From DAIRDK01 sp035403225 (GTDB lineage: Bacteria > Bacteroidota > Bacteroidia > Bacteroidales > FEN-979), in the NCBI GenBank assembly GCA_035403225.1, contig DAONET010000014.1:1-61598 (forward strand): a DNA stretch of 61,598 bases, read 5' to 3'. Shown here piece after piece: positions 8,810 to 16,504 of the stretch (position 1 is the first letter of the stretch; each line of letters begins with the position of its first letter). Position numbers and translations under genes: made by a program. The notes under the pieces are model-generated. The model had not been told where the DNA came from. It saw only the letters and a list, made by a program, of their open reading frames with translations, and did not search any database.

Positions 8810-9550
8810 ATGCAGATCATCGGGAACAAGATCATCGGACTGGAGGAGGTTGATTCAACCAACCTGTACACAGAACGCCTGTCTTCACTGAAAAAGCTGA
8901 AGGAAGGGACGGTGGTTACCGCCATGTATCAGACTTGCGGGAGAGGGCAGGGGAGCAACATCTGGGATAGCGAAAGGGGGAAAAACATCCTGCTGACTGT
9001 CTATCTGACACCCACCTTTCTCCCTGCCTGTGACCAGTTCCTGCTGAATAAGGCGCTGACCCTTGGCGCCTGTGATTTCCTCGCCGAGATGGGAACCGAT
9101 CCGGTGATCAAATGGCCCAATGACCTGTTTGTGGAGCAGAAGAAAGCATGCGGCATCCTGATCACTCACCGGGTCTGTGGGACGGTCCTCGAATCCACCA
9201 TGGCCGGCTTCGGCATCAACCTGAACCAGACCTGTTTCCCCGGCGAACTGCCCTGTGCCACCTCCGTGCGGCTTTGCACCGGCCGGGAACACGATCACGG
9301 AGAAGCGGTCATGCACCTGTGCCGTTGCCTTGACCGGAGGTACTCCCTGCTGAAAGAAGGACTGACAAAAAAGATAGAGCAGGAATACCTGCAACGGCTC
9401 AGAGGACTCGGGGCATGGCGGATGTTCTCTGCTGCCGGAGAACTCTTCCAGGGCCGGATCACCGGTGTGGATGAATTCGGAAGGCTGATGGTGGAACGCA
9501 AGGACGGCGGTCCGGAGGCGTTTGCTCATGGAGAGATCAGGGAATGCTAG
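8810..9550 (+). CDS. birA: Biotin--[acetyl-CoA-carboxylase] ligase (BirA, catalytic domain only)
   Basis: 246 residues with VDSTNLYTERL, the biotinyl-AMP loop CGRGQGSNIWDS, KWPNDLFVEQKKACGILI, and a C-terminal SH3-like domain (FQGRITGVDEFGRLMV). It has no N-terminal helix-turn-helix, so it is a monofunctional class I ligase that attaches biotin to carboxylase carrier proteins and is not a repressor. The variant GRGQGS replaces the more usual GRGRxGR. Its stop overlaps the convergent gene by 4 bases. Confidence 0.92.
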   Translation: MQIIGNKIIGLEEVDSTNLYTERLSSLKKLKEGTVVTAMYQTCGRGQGSNIWDSERGKNILLTVYLTPTFLPACDQFLLNKALTLGACDFLAEMGTDPVIKWPNDLFVEQKKACGILITHRVCGTVLESTMAGFGINLNQTCFPGELPCATSVRLCTGREHDHGEAVMHLCRCLDRRYSLLKEGLTKKIEQEYLQRLRGLGAWRMFSAAGELFQGRITGVDEFGRLMVERKDGGPEAFAHGEIREC

Positions 9551-10320
9551 TTGTGCCTCTTCCCGATCGAGAAACTAAGATAGAGCGTAAGAAACAGATT
9601 CTGCCTGGGATTGTAAGCCATGATCGGGATGCCGATGGGCAAGCCTTCAAACATGACACCGGCTTCCATCGACTTGGGCCGTTTATTTAATACCCCGAAC
9701 TCAAATTCAAGGCCGGCACGGGCGTAAAGACCCGGATAGAACTTGAGCTCCGTGATGCCCGACAGAAAAGGAGCGCGCCCGTATATGTTATTCATGTCAT
9801 GTTTCTCGGGATCGTATTTTCTCTCGACAAGGCGATAGGTATCCGGAGTGATATCTTCTTCGGTGATGTACAGGTAAACAGGCTTGGCCAAACCGATCGT
9901 GACGCCCCCGTATGCAACCGCACTAAGTTGTATCCCTCCCCAATAAGGTTTTCTGGTCAGGATGAACTGCTCGCCGGTGCCGGCCTTCAGGAAGGAAACG
10001 GAATTCAGTTTGCCGTAGATATAACTCTTGGCGTCGGAGTAATAATCATTGACCACCCGTACTTCCTTGGGCGATTTATACGTGCTGTACTCGACTTCCC
10101 ACATCCACTGGCGGAGCGCCGAGAGGTTCTTCCCGATCCTGAAACGTAACCCCCAGCCATTGGTATGAACGAGCGCTCCAATCTGCCATTGCTTCTCCAT
10201 CAGCACGTTGTCGGGAATGAGGGTGTCGGCCTCTTCATCCGATACAGCCTGCGCCATGGAAGACAGGCTCATGCCGCATAGCAGGAACATACAAAGAATG
10301 GCGGATAATAACCGTTTCAT
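9547..10320 (-). CDS. Exported protein, probably outer-membrane beta-barrel-like, function unknown
   Basis: 257 residues with a clear signal peptide (MKRLLSAILCMFLLCGMSLSSMAQA). The mature part alternates polar and hydrophobic residues with many Gly and aromatic positions (WQIGALVHTNGWGLRFRIG, LTLYLSFSIGKRHN), as in small outer-membrane barrels, and ends in a strand. No named family is recognised. A -7 box lies 23 bases upstream. Confidence 0.7.
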   Translation of the reverse strand: MKRLLSAILCMFLLCGMSLSSMAQAVSDEEADTLIPDNVLMEKQWQIGALVHTNGWGLRFRIGKNLSALRQWMWEVEYSTYKSPKEVRVVNDYYSDAKSYIYGKLNSVSFLKAGTGEQFILTRKPYWGGIQLSAVAYGGVTIGLAKPVYLYITEEDITPDTYRLVERKYDPEKHDMNNIYGRAPFLSGITELKFYPGLYARAGLEFEFGVLNKRPKSMEAGVMFEGLPIGIPIMAYNPRQNLFLTLYLSFSIGKRHN

Positions 10321-10343
10321 CAGGATGGTTTTAATCCTTTTGA

Positions 10344-10351
10344 CAAAAGTA
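10344..10351 (-). promoter_or_regulatory. -7 element TACTTTTG for the gene at 9547-10320
   Basis: Exact TAnnTTTG match on the minus strand, 23 bases before the ATG at 10320. Confidence 0.5.
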
Positions 10352-10371
10352 ATAAAGATCGGTTAAAGGAA

Positions 10372-10401
10372 ATAAAAAGAAATGGGAGATCATCACTCCC
10401 A
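10372..10401 (-). terminator. Probable intrinsic terminator of the small lipoprotein gene
   Basis: On the minus strand a 6-base stem TGGGAG / CTCCCA with a 7-base loop (10383-10401) is followed by a T-rich run TTTCTTTTTATT. It lies 28 bases past the stop of the small lipoprotein gene. The stem is short, so the call is moderate. Confidence 0.45.
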
Positions 10402-10429
10402 CCATAAGAAGCAAAAAAAATATGGGGGA

Positions 10430-10555
10430 TTATCGCCGTTCAATCTGATATCTTGACCTTTCACCGTATGCAGCGCAACCCTGGGTTGACATACAAGAAG
10501 TGGCCACTATAGCAATCGTGACAAAGGTCATGAGAATGAGGATGACTTTTTTCAT
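10430..10555 (-). CDS. Very small lipoprotein (41 residues)
   Basis: MKKVILILMTFVTIAIVATSC is a lipoprotein signal peptide with the lipid-modified Cys at residue 21. Only about 20 mature residues follow (MSTQGCAAYGERSRYQIERR). I chose the ATG at 10555 because the signal peptide starts there. The more distal start at 10624 lies upstream of the -7 box at 10594-10601, so it is unlikely; an ATG at 10576 remains possible. Tiny lipoproteins of this shape with a Cys-Ala/Pro-x-Tyr segment occur widely in Bacteroidota without known function. Confidence 0.65.
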   Translation of the reverse strand: MKKVILILMTFVTIAIVATSCMSTQGCAAYGERSRYQIERR

Positions 10556-10593
10556 ATTTTTGACGATAAAGTTCATGTGTATCCAATTGATTG

Positions 10594-10601
10594 CAAAGAT
10601 A
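10594..10601 (-). promoter_or_regulatory. -7 element TATCTTTG for the small lipoprotein
   Basis: Exact TAnnTTTG match on the minus strand, 38 bases before the ATG at 10555. Confidence 0.5.
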
Positions 10602-10679
10602 AGCGTTTCTTTGTTATTAACCACAAACCCGACTGATTATTGTGTGAAGTTATTAACTGCCAAAAGTTCATAAGTCAAT

Positions 10680-11357
10680 ATGGAAAAAATCAATCCCGTC
10701 ATCCAGGAATCATGGAGACAAGTACTTGATAGTGAGTTTAATAAACCATATTTTTCAAGTTTGAAACAGTTCCTTGTCGAAGAGAAAAAACACCGCCGGG
10801 TATTCCCTCCGGGTCCGTTTATCTTCAATGCTTTTAACCATACTCCCTTCACTGATGTGAAGGTGGTGTTGATAGGGCAGGACCCTTACCACGGATACGG
10901 GCAGGCCCACGGATTGTGTTTTTCGGTTCCCGACGGGGTACCGAAACCCCCTTCCCTGGTCAATATCTTCAAGGAGCTGCAATCAGACCTGGGGTTACCG
11001 GCTCCTGTAAGCGGGGATCTTACCAAATGGACGCTTCAGGGGGTGCTGCTGCTGAACGCGACGCTCACGGTGAGGGAGAACCAGGCCGGATCGCACCAGG
11101 GAAAAGGATGGGAAACCTTTACCGATGCGGCCATTACGGCCCTTTCATCACAACGGGAAGGACTGATATTCCTTCTTTGGGGCAATTTTGCCATTTCCAA
11201 ACGAGACCTGATCGATCAATCGAAACATTTTATCCTGACAGCTCCGCATCCGTCGCCACTATCTGCCTCCAGGGGATTCTTCGGATGCCGGCATTTTTCT
11301 AAGACCAACGATCTGCTGAAAGGTATGGGGAAAGAACCGATCGATTGGTCGTTATAG
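10680..11357 (+). CDS. ung: Uracil-DNA glycosylase, family 1
   Basis: 225 residues. The catalytic water-activating motif GQDPYHGYGQAHGLCFSV lies near residues 66-83, and the DNA-intercalation loop HPSPLSASRGFFGCRHF near 190-206. It excises uracil from DNA to start base-excision repair, in the cytosol. Length and motifs are standard. The gene is divergent from the small lipoprotein gene. Confidence 0.97.
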   Translation: MEKINPVIQESWRQVLDSEFNKPYFSSLKQFLVEEKKHRRVFPPGPFIFNAFNHTPFTDVKVVLIGQDPYHGYGQAHGLCFSVPDGVPKPPSLVNIFKELQSDLGLPAPVSGDLTKWTLQGVLLLNATLTVRENQAGSHQGKGWETFTDAAITALSSQREGLIFLLWGNFAISKRDLIDQSKHFILTAPHPSPLSASRGFFGCRHFSKTNDLLKGMGKEPIDWSL

Positions 11358-11365
11358 TATCTTTG
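11358..11365 (+). promoter_or_regulatory. -7 element TATCTTTG for the MbnP/MbnH-like pair
   Basis: Exact TAnnTTTG match starting immediately after the ung stop and ending 20 bases before the ATG at 11386. Confidence 0.55.
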
Positions 11366-11385
11366 TATGACAAATAACCTAAAAC

Positions 11386-12207
11386 ATGAAGAATAATCGT
11401 CACTTTGGTGCGGCTCTCCTGCTGCTCCCGGCTCTCCTGCTGATGTTAGCGTGCGAGAAGAACGGAAATGATGATCCTGACGCTGGTTCAGGCGTCGTCT
11501 CCATCCGCTTTGTCAATCGGGTAACATCTCAACCCCTGGTATTGGATACACTTCAGTATGTCACCCAGAGCGGGCAATCGTACAAGATCACCGATCTGCA
11601 GTATTTCATCTCCAAAATCACCTTATACAGGCACGATGGAGGGGTGGTCATTCTTTCCGACGGCGACAGTATCCGGTACGTGGACGCCCGGCTGCCGGAG
11701 ACACAGGCCTGGGACTCGGCCGCCGTCATCGAAGCCGGTGAATACGATTCCGTGGCGTTTATCTTCGGATTGGATGAATCGCAGAACATCTCTTACCGTT
11801 TTCCCAATCCTCCCGAACGCGATATGTTCTGGCCGGAGGTCCTCGGCGGCGGATACCATCACATGAAACTCAACTCTATGTGGAAAAGCTGCTGCACCAA
11901 CCTGGAATCTCCTTTCATGATGCACCTGGGCACGGGGCAGATCTATAGCGGTCAGACCCACAGCACCGATTCCATCATCGGTTTTGTCCCCAACTGGTTC
12001 CGGGTCAGTCTCCCGGCATCATCTTTTACCCTGCAACGCGACAGTGTCATTACCCTCCGCCTCATGATGAATATCGAATACTGGTTCAACGGGCCACCTA
12101 ACATACTCGATCTGAGTTCATTGCCACAAGGTATCATGCAGAATCAGGAGTTGATGGCGAAAGTGAGAGACAATGGGAAAAACGCGTTTTCCATGAGTCA
12201 TGAATAA
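11386..12207 (+). CDS. MbnP-like copper-binding lipoprotein
   Basis: 273 residues with a lipoprotein signal peptide (LLMLACEK, Cys23). The body has the MbnP family pattern: SIRFVNRV near the start, YKITDLQYFISKITLY, FIFGLDESQN, and the diagnostic FWPEVLGGGYHHMKLNSMW near residues 148-166. In methanotrophs MbnP binds copper at a site containing a tryptophan oxidised to kynurenine by its dihaem partner MbnH. The partner gene here begins 8 bases before this stop codon. Which tryptophan would be modified I cannot say. Confidence 0.85.
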   Translation: MKNNRHFGAALLLLPALLLMLACEKNGNDDPDAGSGVVSIRFVNRVTSQPLVLDTLQYVTQSGQSYKITDLQYFISKITLYRHDGGVVILSDGDSIRYVDARLPETQAWDSAAVIEAGEYDSVAFIFGLDESQNISYRFPNPPERDMFWPEVLGGGYHHMKLNSMWKSCCTNLESPFMMHLGTGQIYSGQTHSTDSIIGFVPNWFRVSLPASSFTLQRDSVITLRLMMNIEYWFNGPPNILDLSSLPQGIMQNQELMAKVRDNGKNAFSMSHE

Positions 12208-13327
12208 AATCAAGGGTGTCTGGATGTTATTGCTGGCGGCGGGGATCATGGTTTCCTGCGCCAAAGAGGAGGAGCCGGAAGCGGTTTCTCCCACGCCTTA
12301 TGTGATCGACATCCCCTTGTATTTTCCCACACAACTGAATATTCCTTCCGACAACCCGATGACGGTAGAAGGGGTGGCTCTCGGCCGCCGGCTTTTCTAT
12401 GACGGCCGTCTGTCGGGGAGATCGGATCCCGATTCGATGATGTCGTGCAGCACCTGTCATCTGCAGGAACATGCGTTCGAATGCGGTCTCAACCATCCGA
12501 AGTACACCGGCGGCCATCCGTACGGTCTCACCGGCATCTCCACGCCTCATACCATGATGCCGTTCATCAACCTGGTTTGGACGAATACAGGATACCTCTG
12601 GAACGGGTTGGTGGAGCCTTCCAATACGGATCCATCCAAACGTCAGCTCGAAGACCTTGTTTGGATGGGCATCATGGCGCCTCATGAGATGGCCGGCGAC
12701 ACAAACCGGACCAAAGCGCTGATCCAGGCTACCCCGGGATACCCGGAGATGTTCAAAAAGGCTTTCGGGTCAGAAGTCGTCACGGCAAAGAATATGGGCC
12801 GCGCCATCGCCCAGTTTATCCGGACTCTGATCTCGGCCAACTCGAAATTCGACCGCTACCTGAAGGGCGAAGCACAGCTGACCCCTTCGGAATTGAACGG
12901 GTATGTTTTGTTCATGACCGAAGAGGGGGCAGATTGCTTCCACTGCCACGGCGGGGAAGGAAACCCGCTCTTCACGACAAACCTCTACTATAACAACGGC
13001 AAGGATGATGTTTTTACGGATACCCGTGACCGGTATCATGTGACATTACAGGAACAGGATATCGGAGCCTACAAAGCCCCGACCCTGCGTAATCTGGCTT
13101 TTACCGCGCCATACATGCACGATGGCCGCTTCGTGACCATTGATGAGGTGATCAACTTCTACAGTTCAGGATTGGTGTACAGCCCCTATGTCAACCCGTT
13201 GATGCATCATATCTCCACGAACGGCAACCAACTAACCCCGTCGGAAAAGGTCGATCTGAAGGCGTTTCTGCTAACTCTTACCGATAGTTCTTTTATCACC
13301 AACCCCGCCTTCGGGGCGCCGGAATGA
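12200..13327 (+). CDS. Dihaem cytochrome-c peroxidase / MauG-MbnH-like lipoprotein
   Basis: 375 residues. The lipoprotein signal ends at Cys20 (IMVSCAKEE). Two c-type haem motifs are present, C83STCH87 and C246FHCH250, as expected for the bacterial CcpA/MauG superfamily. LNIPSDNPMTVEGVALGRRLFYDGRLS is typical of the N-terminal domain. Its 8-base overlap with the MbnP-like gene marks it as the likely MbnH counterpart, oxidising MbnP in the periplasm with peroxide. A conventional H2O2-detoxifying peroxidase is the alternative. Confidence 0.9.
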   Translation: MNKIKGVWMLLLAAGIMVSCAKEEEPEAVSPTPYVIDIPLYFPTQLNIPSDNPMTVEGVALGRRLFYDGRLSGRSDPDSMMSCSTCHLQEHAFECGLNHPKYTGGHPYGLTGISTPHTMMPFINLVWTNTGYLWNGLVEPSNTDPSKRQLEDLVWMGIMAPHEMAGDTNRTKALIQATPGYPEMFKKAFGSEVVTAKNMGRAIAQFIRTLISANSKFDRYLKGEAQLTPSELNGYVLFMTEEGADCFHCHGGEGNPLFTTNLYYNNGKDDVFTDTRDRYHVTLQEQDIGAYKAPTLRNLAFTAPYMHDGRFVTIDEVINFYSSGLVYSPYVNPLMHHISTNGNQLTPSEKVDLKAFLLTLTDSSFITNPAFGAPE

Positions 13328-13348
13328 AAAAAGTCGTAACATTGCCGC

Positions 13349-14173
13349 ATGATCGCATTCCCTAATGCCAAGATCAACCTCGGACTGAAGGTGGTGGAAA
13401 AGAGACCCGACGGTTTCCACAACATCGAGACGGTGTTTTATCCCATCCCTCTCTGCGATATCCTGGAGATATTGCCGGCCACGCCTTCGCTCCCCGGTTT
13501 TATCACTTCAGGACTTCCCATTCCCGGTCCTGATGCGGGTAACCTGTGCCTGAAAGCCCGGGATATCCTTCAAGCTTCATTCCCGGCGGCTTTTTCCTCC
13601 TCACCCGCCATTTGCCTGCATAAGCAGATCCCTATGGGAGCAGGCCTTGGCGGAGGATCCTCCGACGGAGCTTTCGCGCTGAAGATGCTGGATGCGTTGT
13701 TTTCGCTGAATGCCGGGCAGGACAAACTGCGCGGGATGGCAGCCGTTCTGGGCAGCGATTGCCCGTTCTTTTTGTACAATAAACCCGTATTTGCCCAAGG
13801 ACGTGGGGATGTCTTTTCGGATGTCACGGTCAACCTCAGGGGGTACAAGCTGGTTGTCGTCGTTCCTCCCGTGCACGTGAGCACAGCGGAGGCCTACTCC
13901 ATGCTGAAACCGGCCCGGCCGGAGATCCCTGTCAGCGAGATCGTCCAGTCTCCGGTCGAAGAGTGGAAAGACCGGCTGAACAATGATTTTGAAAAGCCTG
14001 TTTTCGAAAAATACCCGTTGGTACGGGAAGTGAAGGAACGATTATATGCATCAGGAGCCATCTATGCTTCCATGAGCGGCAGCGGTTCGGCGGTATTCGG
14101 GTTGTTTCCCCGCGGATTAACGGTCGACACCTCTTTCCCCGGCGATCACTTTGTCTTTTCTTCGGATCTGTAA
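13349..14173 (+). CDS. ispE: 4-diphosphocytidyl-2-C-methyl-D-erythritol kinase
   Basis: 274 residues of the GHMP kinase fold. The N-terminal AKINLGLKVVEKRPDGFHNIETVF substrate motif, the ATP-binding GAGLGGGSSDGA near residues 92-103, and the C-terminal SGSGSAVFGLF motif are all present. It phosphorylates CDP-methylerythritol in the MEP isoprenoid pathway. The start ATG lies 21 bases past the preceding stop. The next gene is convergent. Confidence 0.95.
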   Translation: MIAFPNAKINLGLKVVEKRPDGFHNIETVFYPIPLCDILEILPATPSLPGFITSGLPIPGPDAGNLCLKARDILQASFPAAFSSSPAICLHKQIPMGAGLGGGSSDGAFALKMLDALFSLNAGQDKLRGMAAVLGSDCPFFLYNKPVFAQGRGDVFSDVTVNLRGYKLVVVVPPVHVSTAEAYSMLKPARPEIPVSEIVQSPVEEWKDRLNNDFEKPVFEKYPLVREVKERLYASGAIYASMSGSGSAVFGLFPRGLTVDTSFPGDHFVFSSDL

Positions 14174-14193
14174 ATGAAACCCGGCCAGCCCGG

Positions 14194-15270
14194 TTATTTG
14201 GGCGCGAGCCAAATCAGGATGACAGCGATGATCCCGAAAAAGATATTCGGGGTCCAGACAGCCAGGAAGGGCGGGATGTTGCCGAATGCCCCGAAAACGG
14301 ATGAGACCTGCATGAACAGGATGTAAAGGAAAGTCAGGGCCAGCCCGAGACCCAGGTGGAAGCCAATCCCTCCTCTTGTTTTCCGGCTTGATACAGAGAC
14401 CCCGATCAGGGTCAGAATGATCGTCGCAAAGGGGAAGGCCCATCGTTCGTATTTCTTCACGAGGAATTCCTGCACGTCGGGATCCCCCCGCAGTTTTTTC
14501 TTAGCGATATGTTCGCGGAGCTTGGAGTACCCCATGACCTTCACCTCCTCAATATCTTCGACAAAATCCTTTGGTTTGATGGGGAGGACGGTGTCCATGG
14601 TTCTCCCCTGGGTAAGCGATTCATTCAGTCCGTTGACTGACCTTTTATAATAGAATTCTATCTTCCACCTTTCGTTGACGCTGTCGTAGCTCACCTTGTC
14701 AGCCATGATCTTGTAGGTGAGTTCCCTGTTTTTAAAACATTCCAGCGAGAACTTATGACCAACCTTGGTGTGGGGATCAAAGTTGCCCATGTAAATAAAC
14801 GTGCCGGGACTTATTTGTTTGTGGATGTTCAGATCGTGTTTTTCTTTCTTTCCCCGTACATATTTGTTCTCGAATTCGAACATGGATTGGTTCGTATAGG
14901 GGATCACGAAGTTGGAAAGGGCGAACGAGAGGATGCCAAGCAGCAGGGATGACATGAAATAGGGAAACAGCATCCGGCGGAAGCTGACCCCGCTGCTGAG
15001 GATGGCGATGATCTCACATCGGGAGGCCATCTGGGAAGTGAAGAAGATCACCGCGATGAAGATCAGCAGGGAGCTGAACAGGTTGATGAAATAGGGGATA
15101 AAGTTGAGGTAATAATCAAAGATGATCTCCGAAAGGGGAGCGTCGTTATTCAGGAAGTCATCGATCTTTTCAGAGATATCAAAAATGATGACGATGAAGA
15201 TCAACAACATCATGGTGAAGAAAAAAGTCCCCAGAAACTTCCGTATGATATACCAGTCGATCGTCTTCAT
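14194..15270 (-). CDS. LptF/LptG-family permease of the LPS exporter
   Basis: 358 residues with three N-terminal membrane segments (about 11-35, 53-75, 98-120), a periplasmic beta-jellyroll domain of about 150 residues (about 125-275), and three C-terminal segments (about 283-355). This is the YjgP/YjgQ architecture. With LptB it forms the inner-membrane ABC engine that extracts LPS. It follows tgt after 3 bases on the same strand. Whether it is LptF or LptG cannot be settled from sequence alone. Confidence 0.9.
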   Translation of the reverse strand: MKTIDWYIIRKFLGTFFFTMMLLIFIVIIFDISEKIDDFLNNDAPLSEIIFDYYLNFIPYFINLFSSLLIFIAVIFFTSQMASRCEIIAILSSGVSFRRMLFPYFMSSLLLGILSFALSNFVIPYTNQSMFEFENKYVRGKKEKHDLNIHKQISPGTFIYMGNFDPHTKVGHKFSLECFKNRELTYKIMADKVSYDSVNERWKIEFYYKRSVNGLNESLTQGRTMDTVLPIKPKDFVEDIEEVKVMGYSKLREHIAKKKLRGDPDVQEFLVKKYERWAFPFATIILTLIGVSVSSRKTRGGIGFHLGLGLALTFLYILFMQVSSVFGAFGNIPPFLAVWTPNIFFGIIAVILIWLAPK

Positions 15271-15273
15271 GCG

Positions 15274-16404
15274 TCAGATCCGTTGCATCAATTGTTTCGT
15301 CATGACATTTTTCCAGGAAGAGAAGGTCCCTTCGATGATCTTTTTGCGCGACTCTCTCATCAGCCACATGTAGAAACCGAGGTTATGGACGGTGGTGATC
15401 ATGGGGGCCAGCATTTCCCGGGCGACGAACAAGTGTCGCAGGAAGGCTTTTGAGTAGTCGTGGTCGGCGGGTACTTCTCCGTCTTCTTCGATGGGGGAGA
15501 AGTCATCCTTCCACTTTTCATTTTTTATATTGATGATCCCGTTACGGGTGAAGAGCCAGCCGTTACGGCCGTTCCGCGTAGGGATCACGCAGTCGAACAT
15601 GTCAATTCCGAGGGCGATGGACTCCAGGATGTTGGCCGGTGTCCCGACGCCCATCAGGTACCGTGGTTTGTCATCAGGCAGGATGCGGCATACCAGGTCG
15701 GTCATGGCGTACATTTCTTCGGCAGGTTCACCTACCGACAACCCGCCGATAGCGTTTCCCGCGCAACCCCTGGAGGCAATATACTCGGCCGATTCTTTCC
15801 GGAGGTCGGGGTAAACACTGCCCTGGACGATGGGGAACAGCGCCTGGGTATACCCGTGGGGACATTCCGTGGAACGATATTGTTCCACGCAGCGGTCGAG
15901 CCAGCGGTGAGTGCGTTTCATCGACTTCTTGGCATAGGGGAGGTCGCAGGGGTAGGGGGTGCACTCGTCAAAGGCCATGATGATATCGGCTCCCAGTGAG
16001 CGTTGAATGTCCATGACTGTCTCGGGCGTGAAGGTATGCCGGGAACCATCCGTATGTGATTGGAACACCACCCCGTTCTCGGTGATTTTCCGGATGGCGG
16101 CCAGGGAATAGATCTGGTAACCGCCGCTGTCGGTGAGAACAGGCCGGTCCCATCCGTTAAAGCGATGGATGCCGCCTGCCGCGGCTACTGTCTGCACGCC
16201 GGGACGCAGGAAGAGATGGTATGTGTTGGAAAGCATGATCTGTGCTTTCACCTCATCGTGAAGTTGCCGGATGTGTAAGGCTTTTACGGCCCCGGCGGTA
16301 CCGACCGGCATAAAGAAAGGAGTTTCAATGAGCCCGTGGTCAGTGGTTAATGTCCCGGCCCGGGCCGAAGAATGCGAATCACGATAGGATAAACTGAACT
16401 CCAT
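15274..16404 (-). CDS. tgt: Queuine tRNA-ribosyltransferase (Tgt), lacking the zinc cysteines
   Basis: 376 residues. FFMPVGTAGAVKAL, LSNTYHLFLRPG, the base-binding LTDSGGYQIYSL, GGLSVGEP, and the nucleophile region MFDCVIPTRNGRNG are intact. It exchanges guanine-34 for preQ1 in GUN-anticodon tRNAs. In the usual CxCxxC zinc site this protein reads FSPIEEDGEVPADHDYSKAF, with no cysteine; only the downstream His in VHNLGFY remains. A -7 box lies 35 bases upstream and the LPS permease gene follows in the same unit. Confidence 0.93.
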   Translation of the reverse strand: MEFSLSYRDSHSSARAGTLTTDHGLIETPFFMPVGTAGAVKALHIRQLHDEVKAQIMLSNTYHLFLRPGVQTVAAAGGIHRFNGWDRPVLTDSGGYQIYSLAAIRKITENGVVFQSHTDGSRHTFTPETVMDIQRSLGADIIMAFDECTPYPCDLPYAKKSMKRTHRWLDRCVEQYRSTECPHGYTQALFPIVQGSVYPDLRKESAEYIASRGCAGNAIGGLSVGEPAEEMYAMTDLVCRILPDDKPRYLMGVGTPANILESIALGIDMFDCVIPTRNGRNGWLFTRNGIINIKNEKWKDDFSPIEEDGEVPADHDYSKAFLRHLFVAREMLAPMITTVHNLGFYMWLMRESRKKIIEGTFSSWKNVMTKQLMQRI

Positions 16405-16439
16405 GCATTTACTTATTAACCAAACTCCTTATTTTTTCA

Positions 16440-16447
16440 CAAAGGTA
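16440..16447 (-). promoter_or_regulatory. -7 element TACCTTTG for tgt-lptF/G
   Basis: Exact TAnnTTTG match on the minus strand, 35 bases before the tgt ATG at 16404. Confidence 0.5.
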
Positions 16448-16469
16448 GAGGATTCTGACTAAATATAGA

Positions 16470-16477
16470 TATTTTTG
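16470..16477 (+). promoter_or_regulatory. -7 element TATTTTTG for the GT2 gene
   Basis: Exact TAnnTTTG match, 27 bases before the ATG at 16505. It is divergent from the tgt box, 22 bases away. Confidence 0.5.
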
Positions 16478-16504
16478 CGGCGGTACGATGTTAAATGATG
16501 ATAG

